Assembly (NCBI GenBank): GCA_902576905.1
Contig: CACGWW010000002.1
Coordinates: 124,001 to 188,000, forward strand
Origin: an uncultured Alphaproteobacteria bacterium
Lineage (GTDB): Bacteria > Pseudomonadota > Alphaproteobacteria > Rhodobacterales > Rhodobacteraceae
Direction of reading: 5' to 3'
Length of the DNA stretch: 64,000 nt
This document shows positions 43,597 to 52,002 of the stretch, piece after piece (position 1 is the first letter of the stretch; every line of letters starts with the position of its first letter). Made by a program: the position numbers and the translations under genes. The notes under the pieces are model-generated. The model did not search any database. It worked only from the letters and a program-made list of their open reading frames with translations, and had not been told where the DNA came from.

Positions 43597-44727
43597 CTAC
43601 TTTTGAGCACTCATAACTTGGGTAATAAATGGCGCACTTACAGCATGCTTAACAATATTTGAAAAACCAGCCCTGAGAAGAATCACCTTATGCTCCTCAA
43701 AAGAACGCACTTTCCCTGTTGTCATTGCCATCGTATAAAATGAAAAATAGCAATCACTGGAACGCATTGCTTTGCTTCCACCAGACATTGGCTCTGTTAT
43801 TAACAAAGACCCACCCTTTGGAAGAGCTTCGTAGATTCTTTTGAGCAACAACTCTACAGTGCTGTCTTCATGATCATACAAAACCCTTACTAAACTTATA
43901 ACATCTTGATTCGAAGGAAGATCATCTTTTAAAAAATCACCAGGACAAAAATTTAAAAGCCCTACTATATCATCAATTTTTTGGTGATTACTCTTTGCAA
44001 CGTTTATTACATTAGGCAAGTCAAAAACGGTCGCTTTGATACTGGGATACTTGCTCTTTACCGCTAATAAAAATGCACCCGTGCCACCGCCAATATCCAG
44101 AATCTTTTTAATGCCTTTAAAGCTATATGCCTGCAAAGTTTGATCCGCAACCAACCTTTGGGAAGTCTGCATAAGCTTACTGTATTCGGAAGATACCTTT
44201 GCAGAAATCTTCTTTTTTTCTCCTTCTTTTCTTACATAGGGCCAAAATTGACTCATCTCTGTTTCACTTTTCCCATACAATAACTTCACTGGATCTAAAA
44301 GATCTCGATATAAAATTTGGTTGTGCTGAATCATATCCATTAACCCAGGAACCCCAACTATTTGCGCCCCTACCCTGGTTAACCAATATTTATTTCTTTT
44401 GTAGCATATCAGGTTTAAAGCACATCCACCACGCAGCAACAACAAAGACCTTTCATTCTCAATCTCCAGAAACTGGCTAACTTCATTCAGTGATCGCCCT
44501 TCTTTCTTGAGAAATTTAAAGATATCCAAATAGATCAATAAATGGAGAATTTGTGAATAGACAAACCCAGACATTATCTCATGAATCTTATTGCCCTCAT
44601 AACTAATGAGAGCTCTAAGAATTGGAACTTTAGCGATAGCTTCATGCACTTTGGTTGATGAAAAGATCTTAATCTTCAATCGATAATAGCTTTTATAAAG
44701 TGAATTAATTTTTTCTTTCAAAATCAT
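43597..44727 (-). CDS. crtF: hydroxyneurosporene methyltransferase
   Basis: The 376-residue SAM-dependent O-methyltransferase has an N-terminal helical dimerisation region and the SAM site ILDIGGGTGAFLLAVK, then VRVLYDHEDS and LLITEPMSGG. It methylates the C1 hydroxyl of acyclic carotenoids to give the methoxy group of spheroidene. It lies downstream of crtE with a 43-bp gap, same strand. A long gap with two PpsR boxes separates it from bchC. Confidence 0.93.
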   Translation of the reverse strand: MILKEKINSLYKSYYRLKIKIFSSTKVHEAIAKVPILRALISYEGNKIHEIMSGFVYSQILHLLIYLDIFKFLKKEGRSLNEVSQFLEIENERSLLLLRGGCALNLICYKRNKYWLTRVGAQIVGVPGLMDMIQHNQILYRDLLDPVKLLYGKSETEMSQFWPYVRKEGEKKKISAKVSSEYSKLMQTSQRLVADQTLQAYSFKGIKKILDIGGGTGAFLLAVKSKYPSIKATVFDLPNVINVAKSNHQKIDDIVGLLNFCPGDFLKDDLPSNQDVISLVRVLYDHEDSTVELLLKRIYEALPKGGSLLITEPMSGGSKAMRSSDCYFSFYTMAMTTGKVRSFEEHKVILLRAGFSNIVKHAVSAPFITQVMSAQK

Positions 44728-44770
44728 CCGATCGGAGCAGTCTTAAACTCTTGTTAAACATATAAGTAGC

Positions 44771-45631
44771 TTACAAAGTTTTTTGAAGAGGCTTTACTGG
44801 TGTTAGACGTTCCGCCTGACTTCTGACAATTTTAATCAATTCAACTTCACCGGGGCATGAGGGAATAGAAGCTATAGCTCCAGCCAAGATGTCTTGAAGC
44901 CTTTTAATCGCACCTTGCTCTCCTAACTTTAAAACAGCGTTCGGGCGCTCATTTTCGCTATCTCTATTATTCGATTTACCACTTTTTTGAGAGTCAGAAA
45001 AGTCTTTCAAATCATCAGCAACCTGAAACGCCTCACCTATTCTCTGCCCGAGCTCTGCCCATGGCTCTGGATCTTCGCCTGCAGAAATTGCCCCCATTTT
45101 AGTAGCCGCTACAAATAATGAGGCCGTTTTAAGTTTATGATATGAACTAAGATCAATAATTTTTTCACTTTCCCAACCTTGACCTGAACAGATTCCATAG
45201 GGCATACCCGTTGACGTTGTTAAAACATTTATCAACTCACCAAGCCTATCAGGAGCGCTTGTGCCTTTAGAAGTAAGCACCTGAATTGCTAAAATAATGA
45301 GGGAATCGCCACATAGAACAGCTAGTGGCTCATCAAAGGCCTTATGAACAGTAGGCTTACCCCGCCTAACCTCTGCATTATCAAATGCTGGCAAATCATC
45401 ATGCACTAAACTGGCGCAATGCATCATCTCGACTGAAACTGCTGAAGCCATTGAGAGATCAAAATTATCTAACCCACACGCATTGGAAACAGCAAGGCAG
45501 AGCTGAGGCCGTACTCTAGCACCGCCTGGAAAAATTGCATAATCCATCGCCGCAGCTAATTTTGGTGGAGCAGGCGATCTACTCGCCTTCTTAATTGCCT
45601 TTTTCAGTGCCTCTTCTAGCTTTTCTTTCAT
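44771..45631 (-). CDS. crtE: geranylgeranyl diphosphate synthase
   Basis: The 286-residue prenyltransferase has the first Asp-rich motif in LVHDDLPAFDNAEVRRG and the second in FQVADDLKDF. It adds isopentenyl units to give C20 GGPP for carotenoids and for the phytyl tail. CAGGAAT lies before the ATG. It diverges from crtD across 90 bp that hold two PpsR boxes. Confidence 0.95.
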   Translation of the reverse strand: MKEKLEEALKKAIKKASRSPAPPKLAAAMDYAIFPGGARVRPQLCLAVSNACGLDNFDLSMASAVSVEMMHCASLVHDDLPAFDNAEVRRGKPTVHKAFDEPLAVLCGDSLIILAIQVLTSKGTSAPDRLGELINVLTTSTGMPYGICSGQGWESEKIIDLSSYHKLKTASLFVAATKMGAISAGEDPEPWAELGQRIGEAFQVADDLKDFSDSQKSGKSNNRDSENERPNAVLKLGEQGAIKRLQDILAGAIASIPSCPGEVELIKIVRSQAERLTPVKPLQKTL

Positions 45632-45640
45632 ATCTATTCC

Positions 45641-45658
45641 TGTGGTAAAAATTAGACA
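45641..45658. promoter_or_regulatory. PpsR/CrtJ binding box, crtE-crtD region (1)
   Basis: Exact TGT-N12-ACA with TGT 45641-45643 and ACA 45656-45658. It covers the candidate crtE -10 element. Confidence 0.82.
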
Positions 45659-45678
45659 TCATTTGAAATTTGTGTAAA
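45651..45678 (-). promoter_or_regulatory. candidate crtE promoter
   Basis: On the minus strand TTTACA (complement of 45673-45678) and TCTAAT (complement of 45651-45656) are 16 bp apart. The -35 lies in PpsR box 2 and the -10 in box 1. Confidence 0.6.
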
Positions 45679-45690
45679 TAATTTTGGACA
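45673..45690. promoter_or_regulatory. PpsR/CrtJ binding box, crtE-crtD region (2)
   Basis: Exact TGT-N12-ACA with TGT 45673-45675 and ACA 45688-45690. It ends in TGGACA, a possible -35 for crtD, and contains the crtE -35 on the other strand. Confidence 0.8.
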
Positions 45691-45721
45691 CTTTTTAAAA
45701 TAAGTCAATAAAATACCATTT

Positions 45722-47209
45722 ATGCCAAAAGAAAACGAACATATAATTATTATAGGAGCAGGAATTGGTGGGCTTGTTTCTGCCCTTTTACTCTCCAAAC
45801 AGGGATTAAAAGTAACTGTTGTTGAAAGAAATGGATACCCTGGAGGAAAATTAAGAGCTTTTTCAAGTCAAGAGGGTCCTATTGATGCAGGGCCAACAGT
45901 TTTGACACTAATTGACGTTTTCCAGGAAATATTCACTCAAGCAAATCTAAATATTTTTAAGGAATTAGATTTGCACAAAGAAGAGCTATTAGCCAGGCAT
46001 TACTGGCCAGATGGAAAATGTTTAGATCTTTTTTCAACTCATGAAAAAAATCTTTCTTCAATAGAAAAAGTATTTGGAAAAAATTCAGCAGCTGAATTTG
46101 ATAAGTTTCATAGAGATTGTGAGACGCTTTTTAATGCTTTTAATAATTCGTTGTTAAGAAATCGCTACCCTGGGAGCTTTTTGACAAAAAAAGATTTTTT
46201 AAAAAGTATTCCTCGATTAATTAACATTTTGGGCTTCCCAACCGACTACTGGAAAAAGTTAGAGAAATATTTCAGCGAACCTAAGCTCAGACAACTGTTT
46301 GGAAGATACGCGACATATGTTGGGGGGTCACCTTTCAATTCTCCATCCCTGCTACAGCTTATATGGTATGTTGAGTTTCTGGGAGTATGGCGTATAAGGG
46401 GAGGTCTTCACACTCTTGCAAATAAATTGAAGCAATTATCAGCAGAAAATGGTGTTGAGTTTGTTTTCAATAAGTCTGTTACTAAAATTAATATCAAAGA
46501 CAACAATGTTTGTAGCGTGGATCTCAATGATGGACAAAGGTACCAATCCAAAACTGTATTGTTTAATGGAGATCCACGGAACTTTAGAGAAGGTAACTTG
46601 GGTAGTGATTTAAAAAATTTGATGAAAAGAACAGCTACTGAACCACGATCTTTATCTGCCTATGTTTGGTCATTTGCTTCTGAAACTACGGGAGTGGAAC
46701 TAGCCCACCATAATGTTATTTTTAATGAAAATTATAAGAATGAATTTGATAGCATATCAGCCGGGCAAATAGCTTTAGACCCCACTTTATATATATGCAA
46801 GCAAGAAAAGGGCTTAAAAAGTAGCTCAAAAAATCGCTTTGAGATAATCATCAACGCGCCCTCACTCACTCAAAACAAAATTACTGCTACGAAGGAGTAT
46901 GATTTATGCAAAGAAAGAACATTTCAAAAACTCAGCAAAATGGGAATATACTTCAAAAACAAACCGAATTCACACAATCTGACAACTCCGAGAGCATTCG
47001 AAAGACTAGCACCGGGCGCGGACGGATCACTCTACGGTCTGAGCCCCGAGAGACTACTTTCAACCTTCCAAAGACCCTCCACAAAAACAAAAATAAGAGG
47101 CCTCTATCTGGCGGGAGGGGGAACTCATCCAGGACCGGGTTTGCCAATGGCAGCTCTATCAGGCAAGCATGCGGCAGAAATGATAAAACGGGACCTTGCT
47201 TCGATCTGA
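45722..47209 (+). CDS. crtD: hydroxyneurosporene/methoxyneurosporene desaturase
   Basis: The 495-residue FAD-dependent desaturase starts KENEHIIIIGAGIGGLVSALLL and ends with the family block GLYLAGGGTHPGPGLPMAALSGKHAAEMI. It introduces the 3,4 double bond after hydration and methylation, giving spheroidene. It is paralogous to crtI (49612) and keeps the same C-terminal signature. Its stop overlaps the presumed crtC start (CTGA). It diverges from crtE. Confidence 0.93.
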   Translation: MPKENEHIIIIGAGIGGLVSALLLSKQGLKVTVVERNGYPGGKLRAFSSQEGPIDAGPTVLTLIDVFQEIFTQANLNIFKELDLHKEELLARHYWPDGKCLDLFSTHEKNLSSIEKVFGKNSAAEFDKFHRDCETLFNAFNNSLLRNRYPGSFLTKKDFLKSIPRLINILGFPTDYWKKLEKYFSEPKLRQLFGRYATYVGGSPFNSPSLLQLIWYVEFLGVWRIRGGLHTLANKLKQLSAENGVEFVFNKSVTKINIKDNNVCSVDLNDGQRYQSKTVLFNGDPRNFREGNLGSDLKNLMKRTATEPRSLSAYVWSFASETTGVELAHHNVIFNENYKNEFDSISAGQIALDPTLYICKQEKGLKSSSKNRFEIIINAPSLTQNKITATKEYDLCKERTFQKLSKMGIYFKNKPNSHNLTTPRAFERLAPGADGSLYGLSPERLLSTFQRPSTKTKIRGLYLAGGGTHPGPGLPMAALSGKHAAEMIKRDLASI

Positions 47210-48105
47210 ACATCCCACCTAATGGTTACGGATGGTGGTACATGGATGGCCTTTCAGATGACGGCACAAAAGCAGTTTCAGTTATCGCCTTCATAGGCTC
47301 AGTGTTTTCTCCGTGGTATAGCTGGTCGGGTAGAAAAAATCCTCATGACTTTTGTTCAATAAATATTGTGACATATGGGAAAGGGGGCCGTTGGACAATG
47401 ACTGAGCGAAGGGAACGCCACGTTAAACTCACTGAAAATTCTTTTAGGGTCGGGCCTAGCAAATTAGAGTGGGATGGCAAGAAGCTTGTTCTAGAGTTTA
47501 GCGAAATAACAATTCCACATTTCGATAAAATTGAAGGTTGCATTACTGTTACACCCGAGAGTGTAAATGATTTGGAAGTATTGTTGAAACCCGACGGTAC
47601 ACACATATGGAGACCATTCTCCCCCATTTCACGTGTAGAGGTTAAAACAAATAAGAAAGGATGGAGTTGGCAAGGAAACGCTTACCTCGATGGAAATTTT
47701 GGAACAAGAGCTCTAGAACAAGATTTCAATTATTGGACCTGGAGTCGTCTACCATTTAAGGATAAATGCCTCACATTTTACGACGCTGATTTAGTTGATG
47801 GCAGCAGCGCCAACATAGCACTGCGCTTTAATAAAAATGGCTCAGTTGAAGAAGTAGAGGCACCTCCTCTTCAGCCTATATCAAAAACAAAATGGCTCAT
47901 TAAACGGGTTGCTAGATCGGATAGGGAATTTTTACCCCATCAAAGCAAGGCCTTGCTCGATGCACCGTTTTATTCTAGGAGTGAGTTAGTTACCCAAATT
48001 GATGGAGAAAAAACTACTGGAGTTCATGAAACTTTGGATATGAGAAGGTTTACAAACCCATTGATAAAACCTTTGCTATGCGCAAAGATACCTCGAATTT
48101 TTTAG
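47206..48105 (+). CDS. crtC: hydroxyneurosporene synthase (carotenoid 1,2-hydratase), unusual start
   Basis: The CrtC core is clear: PPNGYGWWYMDGLSDDG, VIAFIGSVFSPWYSW, GGRWTMTERRERH, FRVGPSKLEWDGKKLVLEF and a WSRLPFKDKCLTFYDAD block; it hydrates the C1,2 bond of neurosporene. In this frame there is no ATG, GTG or TTG between codons deep inside crtD and ATG 47242, and starting at 47242 would cut the conserved GYGWWY segment. I place the start at CTG 47206, which overlaps the crtD stop as CTGA, in the style of ATGA pairs elsewhere here. It converges with tspO (4-bp overlap). Confidence 0.85.
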   Translation: MNIPPNGYGWWYMDGLSDDGTKAVSVIAFIGSVFSPWYSWSGRKNPHDFCSINIVTYGKGGRWTMTERRERHVKLTENSFRVGPSKLEWDGKKLVLEFSEITIPHFDKIEGCITVTPESVNDLEVLLKPDGTHIWRPFSPISRVEVKTNKKGWSWQGNAYLDGNFGTRALEQDFNYWTWSRLPFKDKCLTFYDADLVDGSSANIALRFNKNGSVEEVEAPPLQPISKTKWLIKRVARSDREFLPHQSKALLDAPFYSRSELVTQIDGEKTTGVHETLDMRRFTNPLIKPLLCAKIPRIF

Positions 48106-48569
48106 GAATTCTCCTTATTCAATTGAATAATAGAAAAATTTAACGCCCCCGCGTAGGAACCCCAAACAATATAGGGAGTAAGTACAAGACCTGCTATTAG
48201 ATCGATATAGAAAGCTAGGACAACCATGATAACAACCGAAACCCAAAGGCATAATAGAATAATAAAACCTAGCTTTATCCTATTGAGCCCAAAGAATACG
48301 GGAGTCCATAAAGTATTGAATACAAGTTGAAGAGCCCAAAAAATCAAGAATAAGTCATTGCCAGGAGCTCCATAAACTCTTACTAAAGAATATGACATGG
48401 CTATGTATAAATATAACCATGCAATAGGGAACACCCAGTCTGGAGGTGTCCAACTAGGTTTGTTAAGGGCTTTATACCAGTCTCCTGTTGGGAACAAAGA
48501 ACCAGTAGACCCAGCTGCGATACATGCCAAAAAACCTAACAAAAAAATGACTATAGACTCTGTCATCAT
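48102..48569 (-). CDS. tspO: tryptophan-rich sensory protein TspO (CrtK)
   Basis: The 155-residue protein has five membrane helices and TspO/MBR marks: SLFPTGDWYKALNKPSWTPPDWVFPIAWLYLYI, WALQLVFNTLWTPVFFG and TPYIVWGSYAGALNFSI. TspO binds porphyrins and dampens photosynthesis gene expression under oxygen in Rhodobacter. It lies between crtB and crtC, as in Rhodobacter. It follows crtB with a 9-bp gap. Confidence 0.95.
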   Translation of the reverse strand: MMTESIVIFLLGFLACIAAGSTGSLFPTGDWYKALNKPSWTPPDWVFPIAWLYLYIAMSYSLVRVYGAPGNDLFLIFWALQLVFNTLWTPVFFGLNRIKLGFIILLCLWVSVVIMVVLAFYIDLIAGLVLTPYIVWGSYAGALNFSIIQLNKENS

Positions 48570-48578
48570 CCAGATTCT

Positions 48579-49607
48579 CTATGTTGATAAATAAATGCTT
48601 TTCTTATCATTTTTCTCAAGTTCCATTAAAACGTCCATCAGTCTTTTGCCAGAAAAAAGAATCATATCATTGCCATAATTTTTCTTCTGTGCGCTATTTA
48701 CAATAAATTTTACTTCTCTTAAAGCGGGGGCATGAACGATAGCTGAAACAGGCAAAATTTTAGAACTAAGGGTTTTTAAAAAAGAAAAAGCAAGCAAGGT
48801 TATCTTTTCAGATTTTGACGTTACCGCTCTTTGGTTGATGCTATCATATTGAACAGATTCAATATGTGCTCCGATACCTTCATAAATGTAACGGGCTGCA
48901 TATATTCCTGGCTGACAAGAAGTTGGCAAACCAAAAAGACCAGATTCTGAACGCTGGTATAATCGACTTGCTTCTTGTAATAAACGTTTTGCTATTGAAG
49001 CTAACTCTTTGGAGGGCTTAGGGCTTGTCAGAAAATCTTTTATGTCTAAGTTTTTTTCCTTCATCCAATCAGTAGGAATGTATATACGGTCACTTCTTGC
49101 ATCTTCGCCTATATCTCTAACGATGTTTGTGAGTTGCATAGCTACACCAAGATCACAAGCTCGAGCTAATATATCTTTATCTCTTACCCGCATTAGGACA
49201 CACATCATTACGCCAACGGTTGATGCAACTCGTGCACAATAGGAGCGTAACTCTGAAAGAGATTTGTAGTTTCTCCCTTCAGCATCCCATTGCATTCCTT
49301 CTAATAAAGCCATCGGAAGTGCCTTTGGCATTTCATAAAACCTAACAAGCTCTGCAAAACATCTATCGGAGGCGTGATTTTCAGGTTTTCCCAAATAGAC
49401 TTTTTCAAGTCTGACAAAGAGCTTTTTTAGAGATAGCAATTTTGCCTGACTATCATCTATTGCATCGTCGACAATTCGACAAAATGAATACAAAACAATC
49501 GCAGAGTCGCGTACTTTTTTGGGAAGAATTTGTGAAGCAGCATAAAAAGAGTGGGACCCTTTTTTTATCATTTCGTAACAGGTTTCCAGATCTTCTTGTT
49601 TATACAT
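48579..49607 (-). CDS. crtB: phytoene synthase
   Basis: The 342-residue enzyme joins two GGPP to phytoene. The two Asp-rich sites are VDDAIDD (residues about 46-52) and NIVRDIGEDARSDRIYIP, with SFYAASQILP near the start and FGLPTSCQPGIYAARYIYEGIG later. It lies 4 bp after crtI on the same strand. Confidence 0.97.
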   Translation of the reverse strand: MYKQEDLETCYEMIKKGSHSFYAASQILPKKVRDSAIVLYSFCRIVDDAIDDSQAKLLSLKKLFVRLEKVYLGKPENHASDRCFAELVRFYEMPKALPMALLEGMQWDAEGRNYKSLSELRSYCARVASTVGVMMCVLMRVRDKDILARACDLGVAMQLTNIVRDIGEDARSDRIYIPTDWMKEKNLDIKDFLTSPKPSKELASIAKRLLQEASRLYQRSESGLFGLPTSCQPGIYAARYIYEGIGAHIESVQYDSINQRAVTSKSEKITLLAFSFLKTLSSKILPVSAIVHAPALREVKFIVNSAQKKNYGNDMILFSGKRLMDVLMELEKNDKKSIYLST

Positions 49608-49611
49608 TTAA

Positions 49612-51210
49612 TTAAACCTGCATTACTTTCTTATTGGTGGGATAAACTTTTTTATGCGCAACCTGTTTCAAATCTGGAATAATCTCATCTAGTATTTCTG
49701 CAGATGCTAATACACCCGGCAATCCTGGTCCAGGATGCGTACCAGCGCCAACAAGAAAGAGATTATCAAGTTCTTCTGATCTATTGTGAGGTCTAAACCA
49801 GGCGCTTTGAAACATTTGAGGTTCCAAAGAAAAACCACTTCCAAAATGGCTCAAATATCTGTCTTTAAAATCAAGCGGAGTCATAACATACTCAGTTTTT
49901 ATCGATTGGCCTAAACCAGGCAAAAGTCTTCTCTCTAAAACATTGAGTATTTTTTTCTTATAATTTTTTTTAATTTTTTTCCAATCAATGTCTGTCTTGA
50001 AACTTAAGTTTGGAACACAAGCCAATACATAGAAAGTATCATCTCCTTTTGGAGCACAAGTTTTATCAGTAACAGAAGGCCTGTGCACATATAAACTCAT
50101 CTCCTGTGGCAACTTTCCTTTTATAAAAATATCGTTAACCTCTTTTTTATAACTTGGGCCTACAAGTATTGTATGGTGCCCAACATCTTTCCATTTTGAT
50201 CTCGTTTTTGACGTACCAAAATGCCAAACAAATAGACTCATGGACCAATTCTTCTTGTCTAATTTGTTTTTGGTCCACCTTTTCTTCTTTTTATGCCCTA
50301 ATAAACTATCATATGTATTCTGAAGATCTGCGTTTGATACTACATAATCCGCGCTAATTTTTTCTCCAGATTCCAACTGGACCCCAATTGCTCTGTTTTC
50401 ATTTGTTAAAATTTTATTAACTGTTGTATTAAGTGTTACCTGACCCCCAGAGGATTTTATTTTTTCTGCCATTTTATTCGCCATGGCTTGCGCTCCTCCA
50501 TGAATATAGTAAACACCAAATCTATGCTCCAAATAATTAACTAAACCCCACATGGACGTCACAGTAAAGGGATTCCCACCTACAAAAAGTGGATGAAAAC
50601 TTAACGCAAACCTCAGCTTTGAGTTGGATACATAGCTCGCAGCACTTCTATAAACGGACCTATCTGCTCTTAGAAGAGCAAAAATTGGAAGAACCTTTAG
50701 AGTATCCCATAGTCTATGCATAGGACTTCTTCCCATTGAGCCCTTTTTTGAAAATGCGAAATTATATTGCCTTTCTGACAAACGCATGAACTTTCGATAT
50801 CCTTTGAGATCATTTGGAGCAAACTTTTTAATTTGAGCTTCAAAATTTGACTTGTTGCCAGAAACTGAAAGAACATCATTATCTTCAAATCGCAAATCAT
50901 AATATGGGTTTAGCTTTTCTATTTTTACATGTTGATTGAGATCATCCCCACATCTCTTCCAAAGTTCTTCAAAATTTTTTGGTAAAGTCAAAATTGTAGG
51001 ACCTAGATCAAATCTATGCCCCTCTTGAGTTTTTGAAGACCCACGACCACCAACTGTTTGCAATCTATCAAAAACATGGACATGATACCCTTTTTCAGAG
51101 AGAAGCATTGCCGCAGACAAGCCTCCAAACCCTGCTCCAATAATAGCAACAGAAGGCTTTTTCACTTCTCTCTCGCCTTCAAAGAACGTTCCGTCGGTCT
51201 TTTTTAACAT
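49612..51210 (-). CDS. crtI: phytoene desaturase
   Basis: The 532-residue FAD enzyme has the dinucleotide motif AIIGAGFGGLSAAMLLSEKG (about 22-41) and the C-terminal LVGAGTHPGPGLPGVLASAEI. It makes neurosporene (three desaturations) in the spheroidene pathway. The start MLKKTDG at ATG 51210 includes about 17 residues before the FAD fold, so an internal start is possible. It diverges from crtA across an intergenic stretch with one PpsR box. Confidence 0.95.
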   Translation of the reverse strand: MLKKTDGTFFEGEREVKKPSVAIIGAGFGGLSAAMLLSEKGYHVHVFDRLQTVGGRGSSKTQEGHRFDLGPTILTLPKNFEELWKRCGDDLNQHVKIEKLNPYYDLRFEDNDVLSVSGNKSNFEAQIKKFAPNDLKGYRKFMRLSERQYNFAFSKKGSMGRSPMHRLWDTLKVLPIFALLRADRSVYRSAASYVSNSKLRFALSFHPLFVGGNPFTVTSMWGLVNYLEHRFGVYYIHGGAQAMANKMAEKIKSSGGQVTLNTTVNKILTNENRAIGVQLESGEKISADYVVSNADLQNTYDSLLGHKKKKRWTKNKLDKKNWSMSLFVWHFGTSKTRSKWKDVGHHTILVGPSYKKEVNDIFIKGKLPQEMSLYVHRPSVTDKTCAPKGDDTFYVLACVPNLSFKTDIDWKKIKKNYKKKILNVLERRLLPGLGQSIKTEYVMTPLDFKDRYLSHFGSGFSLEPQMFQSAWFRPHNRSEELDNLFLVGAGTHPGPGLPGVLASAEILDEIIPDLKQVAHKKVYPTNKKVMQV

Positions 51211-51225
51211 ATCTGATATTAAACA

Positions 51226-51243
51226 TGTCAGTTTTTTTTGACA
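51226..51243. promoter_or_regulatory. PpsR/CrtJ binding box, crtI-crtA region
   Basis: Exact TGT-N12-ACA with TGT 51226-51228 and ACA 51241-51243. Its right arm is the TTGACA of the crtA promoter. It is the only box found in this gap. Confidence 0.82.
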
Positions 51244-51266
51244 ATATTTTTAATAAAAAATATGCT
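51238..51266 (+). promoter_or_regulatory. candidate crtA promoter
   Basis: TTGACA (51238-51243) and TATGCT (51261-51266) are exactly 17 bp apart, giving a predicted start of transcription near 51273. The -35 lies in the PpsR box. Confidence 0.7.
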
Positions 51267-51297
51267 TTGAATTGAATAAGCGATTTTGGAGTAGATA

Positions 51298-52002
51298 ATC
51301 AAAACAATTACCATAAGTTTTTTTAGGTTCCAGTCCATATTTGGCAAACTATGGGCTTTTTCCCATATGGGGTTTTCACATTTATATATGAGAAGGATGA
51401 AAGGCCTACAGTTTTATAAACTTTTTGGTAGTGGTGTGGGGGAAGGCTTTACCCCTGTATTAAACCCTAATGTTTATGCTATCATGGCGGTATGGGATAG
51501 TGTGACCGATGCGGATAAAAACATAGCCAACTCATCAATTTTCAAACAATATAAAAATAGATCCAAAGAGAACTGGACGCTATATCTAAAACCTACCAGA
51601 TCTTGGGGCAGCTGGGATAAAAGAAACCCGTTTAAAATAGCTGATAACATCGATCAAACATTTCCTGTAGTGGCGCTTACAAGAGCAACAATAAAAACAA
51701 GTATCCTTTTAAAGTTTTGGAAAAGAGTGCCAGATATATCAAAAACAATTGGGCTCAATAGAGATGTTTTATTTAAAATCGGCTTAGGAGAAATTCCATG
51801 GTTTCACCAAGTCACCTTCTCAATATGGCCAAGTCAGGAAAGTATGGATCAATTTGCTAGAAATTTTGGGCCTCACAAGGAAGCCATCAAAGCTGTAAGG
51901 GAAAATAATTGGTTTAAAGAGGAACTCTATGCAAGATTTGTAATAGAAAAGCAAATCGGCCAATGGCCAGAAATAAATATAATTAAGGAAGCAAGTGAAT
52001 AA
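51298..52002 (+). CDS. crtA: spheroidene monooxygenase, ATC start
   Basis: The enzyme adds a keto group to spheroidene in air, giving spheroidenone. The N-terminus needed by homology, I/M-K-T-I-T-I-S-F-F-R-F, is encoded from ATC 51298, and FGKLWAFSHMGFSHL follows in frame. There is no ATG, GTG or TTG upstream; the first ATG, at 51367, would delete 23 conserved residues. GGAG at 51288-51291 is 6 bases before the ATC. This gives 234 residues, the usual size. It overlaps bchI by 8 bp. The promoter with a PpsR box is directly upstream. Confidence 0.9.
   Translation: MKTITISFFRFQSIFGKLWAFSHMGFSHLYMRRMKGLQFYKLFGSGVGEGFTPVLNPNVYAIMAVWDSVTDADKNIANSSIFKQYKNRSKENWTLYLKPTRSWGSWDKRNPFKIADNIDQTFPVVALTRATIKTSILLKFWKRVPDISKTIGLNRDVLFKIGLGEIPWFHQVTFSIWPSQESMDQFARNFGPHKEAIKAVRENNWFKEELYARFVIEKQIGQWPEINIIKEASE

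Noticed and set aside
46906-47205. Long upstream extension of the crtC frame starting at ATG 46906
   Set aside because: The extension lies entirely inside crtD in another frame, is rich in charged and low-complexity residues, and bears no likeness to CrtC; it is a shadow reading.
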